Shown here piece by piece: positions 29,698 to 38,799 of a stretch of 64,000 nt of DNA. The position numbers and the translations under genes were made by a program. Positions within the stretch are counted from its first letter, which is position 1. Each line of letters starts with the position of its first letter. Origin of the DNA: Nitrospira sp. (GTDB lineage Bacteria > Nitrospirota > Nitrospiria > Nitrospirales > Nitrospiraceae); the NCBI GenBank assembly GCA_022842445.1, contig JALHPO010000005.1, forward strand, positions 214,908 to 278,907. Direction: 5' to 3'. The notes beneath the pieces are model-generated. The model was not told the DNA's origin and searched no databases. It was given only the letters and a program-made list of their open reading frames with translations.

Positions 29698-30111
29698 ATG
29701 TCCATGAACGCTGATGTGATTAGGAAAATGGCGGATGTGACCCTTTCGGGGACAATGCCATTCCCGGAAATTGTTGGAAATCTGATAAGGGAAGGCGTGG
29801 AGTACTACCACGCAGACTACGTATCACTTTCGTTTTCCTTCTACAGCGAAAGCGGAGGAGTCGTGGTCGCTCCCTTGGCGCTTGAAGGCCTGCCAGAGGT
29901 GGCAGGTGAGTTGAATATCGCTGAGCTCCGTGCGGCTATCCTGGACAGTCAGCAGAACGGTCAAAAATATCGGCAGTTCTGTTTCAGGGCAATACGCTCT
30001 GGGGTTCAATCGTACTTTGCATTTCTCCGAGGTCAGCGCGTCCTGTATATCGGGCGTCAGGGTGACCAGCACGTTGAGTGGTTTCCCGACGCAATGCGCG
30101 TGGACACATAA
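29698..30111 (+). CDS. DUF1398 family protein
   Basis: PFPEIVGNLIREGVEYYHADYVSLSFSFYSESG ... VQSYFAFLRGQRVLYIGRQGDQHVEWFP. Confidence 0.72.
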   Translation: MSMNADVIRKMADVTLSGTMPFPEIVGNLIREGVEYYHADYVSLSFSFYSESGGVVVAPLALEGLPEVAGELNIAELRAAILDSQQNGQKYRQFCFRAIRSGVQSYFAFLRGQRVLYIGRQGDQHVEWFPDAMRVDT

Positions 30112-30298
30112 CCATTCGCTGAGTGGGAGAAATCAGGGTCAGAGTATTATTGTGTTGGCGTACAACCAACCGACGTGACCCCTTCTCTCGAAATTGTACT
30201 CTTGACCCCGATTTTCACTGACAGCTTATCGGCGCGATATCTTGATAAGTGTCGGATTTCATTTTAGACTCGCCATCCAGTGAGCTGCGTAGATCCTC

Positions 30299-30853
30299 GT
30301 GCAATGCTACGCGGGTAGCCTGCAGCATGTGAAGACACAGGGGTCCTTTCTCGACGGCTCATGGGCAATTGAGACTCCCGCCCTCTCTGTTGAACGCGTG
30401 ACTGAGGCAAGAGCACCGTTGCATACCCCTCGACGACTTCGGGCCCTTGTGGCTCCGTTTGTGTGGTTGCTCTTCTTGTGCTGCGCCACCGGCATGGCAT
30501 GGGTGCCTTCCGCCATCGCGGCACACCTCGGCGAGAGCCCCTCTCTCGGAACCACGCTCAGCCCTCCGGCAGAGACAGACGATAATACGCGGGCCATCAC
30601 ACCTCCGCAGAAAGCCCGAGACCTGCTCGCGCTGCTGCAGGAGCGTGGAGGCGCGCCACTTCCAGGCTACATCGGAGGGCGCGACTTTCAGAACCGGGAA
30701 CGGCGCTTACCACAAGGCCGCTATCGGGAGTATGATGTGAATCCCAAGATACGAGGCCGCTCGCGCGATGCCGAGAGGATCGTGATTGAGCGACGGACCG
30801 GGAAAGCCTATTACACGGGGGACCATTACCGGACTTTTATCCCCCTCAACTGA
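30299..30853 (+). CDS. secreted barnase/RNase N1-T1-like ribonuclease
   Basis: LPGYIGGRDFQNRERRLPQGRYREYDVNPKIRGRSRDAERIVIERRTGKAYYTGDHYRTF; E, R and H positions typical of microbial RNases. Confidence 0.85.
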   Translation: MQCYAGSLQHVKTQGSFLDGSWAIETPALSVERVTEARAPLHTPRRLRALVAPFVWLLFLCCATGMAWVPSAIAAHLGESPSLGTTLSPPAETDDNTRAITPPQKARDLLALLQERGGAPLPGYIGGRDFQNRERRLPQGRYREYDVNPKIRGRSRDAERIVIERRTGKAYYTGDHYRTFIPLN

Positions 30854-30867
30854 CTTTCAACATTGAA

Positions 30868-31440
30868 TTGAGCCCTCACATGGCCACAAAACAGACCGTA
30901 CAGACCCATCTTCAGAATGCCACACCCCCCTGGTCATCCCTCCTTGTGACACCTCCAGGGACAGCCGTCACGTCCCTGGTCAAACCGCCGAGGGGATATG
31001 CGCTCCGGATCGTTCAAGGAAAGAAATGCAACACTCCGGCGGGTGTCTTCGAGGAGTTTGCCCGCGCCCTCGAATTTCCCGACTACTTCGGACACAACTG
31101 GGACGCGCTGGAAGAATGCCTGGCCGATTTGGGATGGCTTCCCGCAAAGGGCTACGTCGTACTCATTACCGAGGCACAGTCAGTCATTCCCGGCGATGAG
31201 GAGGAGTACGAAACGCTGCTGGAGGTCCTCAACGATGCAGGTGAGGCCTGGAGCAAGGGGCAGACGGCTGATGAACGGCGCGCTCCGTTCCATGTGTTCT
31301 TTGTGGTCTCTGAGCAGAACAAGTCGAAGCGGAAACATTGGGGGCTAGAGGAACTTCCGTCTCTCGAGCGAGAGACACCGGGTCCAAAAAGCGGCACAAG
31401 AAGTTCGATCAAACAATCGACACGAAGAAGGACCTCATGA
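30868..31440 (+). CDS. barstar family (barnase inhibitor) protein
   Basis: FEEFARALEFPDYFGHNWDALEECLADLGWLPAKGYVVLITEAQ. Confidence 0.88.
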   Translation: MSPHMATKQTVQTHLQNATPPWSSLLVTPPGTAVTSLVKPPRGYALRIVQGKKCNTPAGVFEEFARALEFPDYFGHNWDALEECLADLGWLPAKGYVVLITEAQSVIPGDEEEYETLLEVLNDAGEAWSKGQTADERRAPFHVFFVVSEQNKSKRKHWGLEELPSLERETPGPKSGTRSSIKQSTRRRTS

Positions 31441-31837
31441 GTCTCTTTGATCAACCAGGCCAGGCAGCCGGTGGAATGCTGGGCGGAGGCGGAAGTCAAA
31501 ACCCCTTGCTTCACGCCGTGACCAGTCTACTGGGGCAGAACAGTTCGCTCGGTGGTCTGGCAGGGCTGGTTCAGGCGTTTCAGAAAAATGGATTGGCCGA
31601 CATTGTGAATCCATGGGTCAGCACGGGTGAGCATCTTCCGGTTTCTGCCCAGCAGATCAAGCAGGGGCTCGGCGGCGACCTGCTGAGCCAGGTGGCGTCC
31701 AAAGCCGGCTCTCACCAGATGCGGCAGGCTCCCAATTGGCTGGGCTGCTCCCCGATCTGATCGACAAACTCACGCCGAATGGAAAGATTGAAGCAGGGGG
31801 ACTTGATCAACTGATGAAGATGGTTCAGGGGAAATAA
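31437..31837 (+). pseudogene. YidB/DUF937-like gene with apparent 1-bp deletion frameshift
   Basis: Frame 1 MSLFDQPGQAAGGMLGG...LSQVASKAG then other frame LSPDAAGSQLAGLLPDLIDKLTPNGKIEAGGLDQLMKMVQGK*. Confidence 0.75.
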
Positions 31838-32040
31838 CGGCAAAGACGCCCTGGTGGCCCGGTAACCCACATGTTTTCTCAGGCGACAACCGCTCCTATA
31901 GGAAGCTTGTTGCGCCCCATGTTGAAAAGCAAGCCAACGCGATTTCGCCCCTTGCGTTCGAATGCGCGCTCGCGCCACGCACCCATCGCAGGCATTACCC
32001 CGCACCTGATTAAGTCACCTCAAGATTGTGAGGGCGGCCT

Positions 32041-32850
32041 ATGACCACTGCTTTCGGAGCATTACTCAAGAGCGATCTGGAGGATTTTCGTCATGACCTG
32101 CTGCAGGAAGCGAAGGAAGGGCGTCTCGCTTCAACTGACGTTCAAGACATCTTGTCGCGCTGCTCTAATCTGCACTTCCCCGGCCTGATCACCCTGCTCG
32201 CGCTGGGTGCCCGGACAACCAACCACGACTCACAGACACAGACATTTCCGCTCACTCACGAGCATATTACCGATGCCCTCAGCCGCCTGTCCGCCCACAA
32301 TCCGCCGGAAGTCGAGACTGCTAAACGCGCCGCCCAACTGCTCCTATCCGGCCAATTCGTAGGCAACCTGGCCGAGGCCTTTGCCGTGGTCGCCCATACT
32401 GTTCCCGGCTTGCCTCTCGCTATCGCTGACGATGTTCGCTCGATGCCTCATGTCTCAATACCATTAGTCCCGGCCATCGCACGAGATCTCGGTCAGATTC
32501 CAGCGGCGATTGATGCGGTCATACAGGAACTTCGGCGCGATGGAACAATTACGTCTCAGCCCGCTGTGATGACCCATACCATGCGTGCAATCTATGAACA
32601 GGCCACCGCCCGGCAAATTTCCGCCACCATTCACACGCTCCTGGGGAATGAATCGGTCAGGTTGGCCATCATCCTCTTTGCCCGATCGAAAGGCGTCACG
32701 ATTTCGCAGCAAGATTTGGACCGGGTGCGCAAGGCGATCGATCCGAGTGCGCCCAACCTTGGGGAGCTCTTAGCGCCGGGCTACCGACAGCTGAACAAGA
32801 GATATGGGAAAGCCCAGGCGCTGGAGATACTCAAGCAGTTCGTCGTGTAG
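32041..32850 (+). CDS. hypothetical protein
   Basis: Long ORF, plausible start and codon usage. Confidence 0.7.
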   Translation: MTTAFGALLKSDLEDFRHDLLQEAKEGRLASTDVQDILSRCSNLHFPGLITLLALGARTTNHDSQTQTFPLTHEHITDALSRLSAHNPPEVETAKRAAQLLLSGQFVGNLAEAFAVVAHTVPGLPLAIADDVRSMPHVSIPLVPAIARDLGQIPAAIDAVIQELRRDGTITSQPAVMTHTMRAIYEQATARQISATIHTLLGNESVRLAIILFARSKGVTISQQDLDRVRKAIDPSAPNLGELLAPGYRQLNKRYGKAQALEILKQFVV

Positions 32851-32906
32851 TCGGAACGAAGCAGCATCTGTGGATTTCGGCATCGCCGAAGCCCACAGAA
32901 GGCAGG

Positions 32907-33311
32907 TTAGAAGTCGCCGGTTTTCACGTACGGATGGCTCCACAGCGTGAGCTGGAGGAGGCAGGACTTCACCCAGGTGTTGTACATCTTGTCGACCTCC
33001 TCGGCCTTGTGCCCTTTCTTGGCGAGGAACGGCTTCAAGGTGAACGTCACCGGAAAAATGAGCGCGAACAGATCGCGGAACGGCACAATCGCGCTCGCAT
33101 CTACGCCATCGGTCTTGTTCTTCTTCGTGCGGTGGTGGTGCAGCCCGATCTCATGCTGATAGTCGAGCAACTTCTGGTCGTACTCGGCGCGGGCAGTATC
33201 GAGAATCCACTGACCGAAGCGTTTGCGCACACCGCCCAGATAGTCCCCCAGCGGCTTGCCGTCGCTCTCGCCGAGGAAGGACTGGAGCAGCTGCGGCTGA
33301 GAACCGACGAA
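32907..33311 (-). pseudogene. protoglobin, N-terminally truncated remnant
   Basis: FVGSQPQLLQSFLGESDGKPLGDYLGGVRKRFGQWILDTARAEYDQ...TFTLKPFLAKKGH...KSCLLQLTLWSHPYVKTGDF with stop directly upstream in frame. Confidence 0.7.
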
Positions 33312-33601
33312 TTACCTTGTCGGTGGACGGAACGATTGACGTCCGCACTTTATTTGCAGTCAACAGGACTTGGCCGGTAGCAAGTCTCCCCCCTACCCAC
33401 TATCAGAAACGGCATGTGTGTATCCGCACATGCCGTGCGCCAGCACACAGGCAACCGGTGTGATCAACGATCACACGTCTAAATATCGAGAGAGATCATA
33501 AATGTTTGCTCGATTTTGTAAACACTTAGCACGCGCAGAGCCTGGGTCTGTTTCTTGCTGATGCTCACGACCAGGATGAGATTCTCATCCGCAAATGAAC
33601 G

Positions 33602-34984
33602 GTGAAATCCTTGGAGGTTAGTGCCATGGACGGCGCGCCAGTTGTGACTTCATCCGGATCGCTTTCAGCAAACCGCGATACTGCCTATGGCGAAGGGCTG
33701 CTCAAAATGGCGGCCTTCGAGCCTGCGGCTTTTCAAGCTCAGTATGTGGGCCGCGATATCGCAGCCGGATTGATTACCGGAGTGATGGCCATCCCGCTGT
33801 CGGTGGGGATCGCCATGATGTCCGATTATCCCATTAAAGTGGGGCTCGCCACCGTGGCATTTGCCTGCATGATTGGCTGGATTAACGCATGGATCAGGCC
33901 GGGCAACTTTATCGGATGCCCCGGGATTGCCGCAGGATTAGCGCCTGTCCTGGCGATAGGGGTTGCCAGCTTCGGCATGGAAAACATGGCCTTTGTAATT
34001 TTCCTCACGGCCGTCATGCAGGCCATCATTTGGAAGTTCAACTGGCAACGCTATATCTTGCTCGTCGTCCCGGCTTACCTGGTTGAGGGGTTGCTGGCGG
34101 GAATCGGTTTAAAGATTGCGCTGAAATTCTTGGGCTTCACGTACGAGCTCCCAGCCGAATTGGTAGCCGCAGATACGTTCTTTAACGAGGCCCGCATTCA
34201 ATTGTTACTCATTTCCCTGACCGGACTTGGGCTGTTTGTCTATCTCTTTACAAAATTCCGGTACATACAGCCGGCCGTTCCATACTTCGTCATCATAGCA
34301 GCCGGCGTAACCCTGGCCCAGTTCGTTCATGTACCCATGTTACATGTGGAAGATGTGCCGCTATCACTGGCGCTTCCCATTCCCCATTTCGACAATGCAC
34401 TCACATGGGCGTATGTGTTCGGATTTGCGGCCATGCTCGCGGTGATCGACGTGATCGAACAAGTCATGAGCAATGCGGCCATCCAGAAAATCGATCCTCT
34501 CAAGAGAACGTGCAATAGCAATAACAGCTTGTTGGCGATCTGGATCGCCAACATGGGATCGAGTTTCTTTGGCGGCATGACCAATCTGGACGGCCTGGCT
34601 AAGAGCACGACCAACCGGCTGGCAGGCGCCTACACCAAATTCTCCGTCTTGATCATCGGCTGCGTGGTAACCTTCTTTGTCATCAATCCCCAATATCTGG
34701 AACTGCTGCCCAAGTTTGCTGTGGCCATCGTCATGATATTCACAGGCTGGAAAATGATTGCCGGACTGATGCACGTGACCCACCACGGCCCCTATGCCCT
34801 GGTCCTCGCCTTTCTGACCGGAGCCCTCGTGTACAAGGTGGGAATATTCGAAGGTCTGCTTGTGGCGATGGCTATACACGGCGCTGTGCACTACCTGGTG
34901 GATACCCAGGCCAACAAACGGCCGGTGAAAGCCATTGTCGGTGACTATTTTTCGAATCTGAGGAAGATCAGCAGCGAATCCTGA
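33602..34984 (+). CDS. SulP-type anion permease, paralog A
   Basis: GRDIAAGLITGVMAIPLSVGIAMMS; KIDPLKRTCNSNNSLLAIWIANMGSSFFGGM. Confidence 0.78.
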   Translation: MKSLEVSAMDGAPVVTSSGSLSANRDTAYGEGLLKMAAFEPAAFQAQYVGRDIAAGLITGVMAIPLSVGIAMMSDYPIKVGLATVAFACMIGWINAWIRPGNFIGCPGIAAGLAPVLAIGVASFGMENMAFVIFLTAVMQAIIWKFNWQRYILLVVPAYLVEGLLAGIGLKIALKFLGFTYELPAELVAADTFFNEARIQLLLISLTGLGLFVYLFTKFRYIQPAVPYFVIIAAGVTLAQFVHVPMLHVEDVPLSLALPIPHFDNALTWAYVFGFAAMLAVIDVIEQVMSNAAIQKIDPLKRTCNSNNSLLAIWIANMGSSFFGGMTNLDGLAKSTTNRLAGAYTKFSVLIIGCVVTFFVINPQYLELLPKFAVAIVMIFTGWKMIAGLMHVTHHGPYALVLAFLTGALVYKVGIFEGLLVAMAIHGAVHYLVDTQANKRPVKAIVGDYFSNLRKISSES

Positions 34985-35140
34985 TTCGGATCGTCCAGAC
35001 CGGCTTCACCTGTCCCTGGAAGGTCGTTTTTCAATGACGCAACAGGATCTCGACGACCTTCAGGGAAAACCGCTATACTGCTTGCTAGGGGCACTGGGTC
35101 TCCGGATCCCGCTCGAATCTTATCACCGGCGAGTTTTGCT

Positions 35141-37138
35141 ATGCCCTCCCTCAGACGCGCCCGTTCGAAGCCACCGATCCCGGCCCGATCTGAGGTGGCC
35201 GCAGCGGAAGTCCTCGCCTGGCTGAGCGACTGTATCGAAGGCGGCTTATGTTTTGTGTCCAAAGGCATCCTGATTTTCGAAAATGCCCAATTCGGAGAAC
35301 TGAGCGAAGCTGCCTCAGGCGCCGGCACTGAGCACCCGGCCCACACCGTCCAAGACAGAGAGTCCTCGCTCCGCACCAGATTGTTCGCCGATGCCACGGC
35401 CTGGGAGGCCCAACGACTGGGCGCCCATGAGACGCAAACCTACAGGCTCACCGATCGACAGGGGCACCCGCTGATCTACGAGTGCCGCTTCAACGTCGTG
35501 CCCTATCACGGCGCCACCGGGGTTCTGCTTGTTTTGCAGGATGTCACCGATCGCATGCTTCTCGCACAGGAGGCCTCACAGGTCGCCAGGTTCCAATCCG
35601 TTCTCGCCCGTATCGGCACCCTGGCCGTCAGTGATGCGCCGGCTCAGGAATTGATGAACGAAGCCGTCCGCCATACGGCCCGGGCACTGGAAGTGGAACT
35701 GTGCAAGATTCTGATCGCGCGGGATAATGACGATCATCTCGCCGTTGTCGCGGGCATTGGAATCGAGGAGGATTTGATCGGCAAGCTGACGATCGAAGGA
35801 GGCACACATTCCCAAGCCGGTTTCGCCATTCGTGAACGGGTACCGGTGGCCGTGCGTGATTTGAGGAAAGAAACCCGCTTTACCCCGTCGAAACTCCTGA
35901 CCGAACATGGCGGCATTGCCGGCATGTGCGTCCCGATGCTCGTCGAAGACCGGGTCTACGGCGTCATGACGGCCCATTCCAAACAGGTCCGCGACTTTAC
36001 GGAAAAGGAACAGGAATTTCTCTGCACGGTTGCGAACACGATCGCGACGGTTCTGGAGCGGCGCAGGCGCGCCGATACACAACGGGACTTCTACCACCGG
36101 CTTTTCATGTCGGCCCAGGACGGCATCATGCTGACCGATACCGATGGCCGGATCCTGGAATGGAACCCCGCTCTCGAACGGATGACCGGGTGGACCCGCG
36201 ACGAAGCCCTGGGGCAACGTCCCACCATCTTGAAGTCGGGGAAGCACGGTCCTGAATTCTACGGGCGATTGTGGCAGGCAATCCGATCGGGCCAGCCGTT
36301 CGTCGACCGGTTTGTAAACCGGAGAAAAGACGGATCAGAAGTTCTTGTGTGGGAAAGCGTGAATCCGGTGAAGGACCGCGACGGAACAACGCAATACTAT
36401 ATGGCGATCCTCACGGATTTGAGCGAACGGGAACAGATGTTGGAAGCCTTGCGGCATGCGGAACAAGTCAAATTGGTCGGGCAACTCGCGGGTGGGATTC
36501 TCCACGAAGTCCGAAATCCCTTGATCGGGCTTGGCAGCCTTGCCACGCATCTGGCCGCACAGGAGGAATTGCCGCAGGCGGCCAGGGACCGCTGCCGGCT
36601 CATCGCGCGAGAGGCGGCGCGCATCGACGACTTGCTGGAGTCCCACCTCGGCCAGCTCCGCCCGCAGCCATTCGATCTTCAGCCCTGCGACCTCCCCTCG
36701 CTCATCGACGACACCCTGATCCTGCTAAGACCAAATTTGACCAAACAGCATGTCCGTGTGACGAAGACCATCGCGACGGACCTGCCCATGGTCGAGGCCT
36801 CCCGTGCCCATCTTCAACAAGTCTGCCTCAACATCACGATGAACGCGATCGACGCCATGGCCGGCGGAGGGGATCTGACGGTTGACCTACGACCCGAAAC
36901 TCGACGAACCCCCGGAGTGCTGATGACATTTTCCGACAGCGGCAAGGGCATTCCACCCGACGACCTGCAGCGTATCTTTGAGCCGTTTTTCACCAACGGC
37001 AAAGCGAAGGGCGTGGGGCTTGGCTTGACGATCACACACGACATCATCGAACGGCACGGCGGGCAGCTCATGATCAGCAGCCCCGCCAGCAAGGGTGCCA
37101 TCGTAGAAGTGTGGCTGCCGGTAAAGCGAGAAGGCTGA
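35141..37138 (+). CDS. GAF/PAS sensor histidine kinase
   Basis: GAF and PAS segments; LVGQLAGGILHEVRNPLIGLG H-box; GVGLGLTITHDIIERHGG. Confidence 0.92.
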   Translation: MPSLRRARSKPPIPARSEVAAAEVLAWLSDCIEGGLCFVSKGILIFENAQFGELSEAASGAGTEHPAHTVQDRESSLRTRLFADATAWEAQRLGAHETQTYRLTDRQGHPLIYECRFNVVPYHGATGVLLVLQDVTDRMLLAQEASQVARFQSVLARIGTLAVSDAPAQELMNEAVRHTARALEVELCKILIARDNDDHLAVVAGIGIEEDLIGKLTIEGGTHSQAGFAIRERVPVAVRDLRKETRFTPSKLLTEHGGIAGMCVPMLVEDRVYGVMTAHSKQVRDFTEKEQEFLCTVANTIATVLERRRRADTQRDFYHRLFMSAQDGIMLTDTDGRILEWNPALERMTGWTRDEALGQRPTILKSGKHGPEFYGRLWQAIRSGQPFVDRFVNRRKDGSEVLVWESVNPVKDRDGTTQYYMAILTDLSEREQMLEALRHAEQVKLVGQLAGGILHEVRNPLIGLGSLATHLAAQEELPQAARDRCRLIAREAARIDDLLESHLGQLRPQPFDLQPCDLPSLIDDTLILLRPNLTKQHVRVTKTIATDLPMVEASRAHLQQVCLNITMNAIDAMAGGGDLTVDLRPETRRTPGVLMTFSDSGKGIPPDDLQRIFEPFFTNGKAKGVGLGLTITHDIIERHGGQLMISSPASKGAIVEVWLPVKREG

Positions 37139-37139
37139 G

Positions 37140-38543
37140 ATGCCCTGGCAACTGTTACTCGTTGAAGACGAAGAATCCGTCCGCGAGGCCTTTGCATTAC
37201 GGCTCAGCGACCAAGGCTACCTCGTCCAGACCGCAGGCTCAGGAGCAGAAGCGCTGTCGTTGCTCCGTTCGTTCGAGCCGGACATTCTTGTCCTTGATCT
37301 CGTTATGCCGAATTTGTCCGGCCTCGACGTGCTCGCCAGAGTGAAGCAGACGTCCCCCAATCTCCTCGCCATTCTCTTAACAGCGCGCGGGACCGTCAAA
37401 GATGCCGTGGAGGCTACCAAACTCGGGGCTTTCGACTTCGTAGCCAAGTCCATCGACATGGAAGACCTGCTGCATGCGCTGCACCGCGCAACGGAATTGC
37501 TCACGCTACAGCGTCAAGTCCGCTTACAAAGCGGGCAGGAAGTGGAACGGTATGCCCTCGATCGTGTCATCGCCAAAAGCCCCGTCACTCAAGCGTTCCT
37601 CGCACAGGTCCGCGAGTTGGCGAAAAACGACCGTGTCACAGTGCTGTTGCAGGGCGAAACCGGAACGGGAAAGCAATACACCGGCCGTGTGATGCATTTT
37701 AACGGTGCCCGGGGCGATAAACCCTGCATCGAAGTCGACTGTCCGTCGATCCCCCGTGAATTGTTCGAAAGCGAGCTATTCGGGCACGAAAGGGGTTCCT
37801 TTACAGGCGCAGCAGGCAGAAAGACGGGTTTGATCGAGATGGCGGACGGTGGGACGGTGCTGTTCGACGAGATCGCTGATCTCCCGCTGGCGCTCCAGGC
37901 CAAACTACTCCGGGTGATTGAGGAACGGACCTTGCGCCGTGTCGGGGGGGCAGCCACAATCCCCGTTGATGTTCGCTTCATGGCCGCAACGAATCGCAAT
38001 CTGAAAGACGCGGTAGCCAAAGGCGAGTTTCGCGAGGATCTCTATTTCCGGCTGAACGTCGTGACCTTGACCGTTCCTCCGCTACGAGAACGTCAGGAGG
38101 ACATCATCCCCCTGGCAGAGCGATTCCTGACCCGCTCGGCCCTTTCACTGAGAAAACCGGTCCGCCGTTTGGGAGACAGCGCACAAGCCCTCCTGCGCCG
38201 ATACAACTTTCCGGGCAATGTGCGGGAGCTCAGCAATCTCTTGGAACGTGCGGTACTCTTCTGTTCAGGAGATACTCTTGAATCGATGCATTTCCCGTCA
38301 GATGTGCAAGGCAATCTTTCACGACCGTTTGCAGAGGCGGCCCATCCTTCATCCACTTCCTCAGGCATATTGGACCCCTCTCAAATCCACTTATCGTTTC
38401 ACCTCGGCGAATCCTTGGCCAATCTCGAGGACCGCATCATCAACGAAGTCTTGAAGCACGCCGATGGAAACAAATCCCTTGCAGCCAAGCACCTCGGCAT
38501 TACCCGCTGGATGCTCGATCGCCGGCGCAAATCCAAGCCGTAA
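37140..38543 (+). CDS. sigma54-dependent NtrC-family response regulator
   Basis: Receiver VLDLVMPNLSG; GETGTGK; GSFTGA; Fis-type HTH NKSLAAKHLGITRWMLDRR. Confidence 0.93.
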   Translation: MPWQLLLVEDEESVREAFALRLSDQGYLVQTAGSGAEALSLLRSFEPDILVLDLVMPNLSGLDVLARVKQTSPNLLAILLTARGTVKDAVEATKLGAFDFVAKSIDMEDLLHALHRATELLTLQRQVRLQSGQEVERYALDRVIAKSPVTQAFLAQVRELAKNDRVTVLLQGETGTGKQYTGRVMHFNGARGDKPCIEVDCPSIPRELFESELFGHERGSFTGAAGRKTGLIEMADGGTVLFDEIADLPLALQAKLLRVIEERTLRRVGGAATIPVDVRFMAATNRNLKDAVAKGEFREDLYFRLNVVTLTVPPLRERQEDIIPLAERFLTRSALSLRKPVRRLGDSAQALLRRYNFPGNVRELSNLLERAVLFCSGDTLESMHFPSDVQGNLSRPFAEAAHPSSTSSGILDPSQIHLSFHLGESLANLEDRIINEVLKHADGNKSLAAKHLGITRWMLDRRRKSKP

Positions 38544-38799
38544 CTGAGCGCCGACGCACCTCCGCACCGCCTGCCGTGCACCGACACACACTCAGCGATG
38601 TCATCAATGTAGAAAGTGCCGGACCGTATTTTGATGATCTCGATTTTCTTCGAAATCCGATCACTCTCCAGAATTTTCCTGAGGCGCAACTCGGGACTGC
38701 CGATTGCATCGGTGTGGGTGTCGCATATATTCAAGGTGGACCGTGGAGTCTCGATCCGGGCACTGTTCTTTGCTCGCTCACTTGTTGGGAACAGGCACC

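Noticed and set aside
33459-33475. CRP/FNR-like site TGTGATCAACGATCACA
   Set aside because: Spacing between TGTGA and TCACA is 7 nt, not the usual 6, and no CRP-family context is visible; kept only as a hairpin/dyad.
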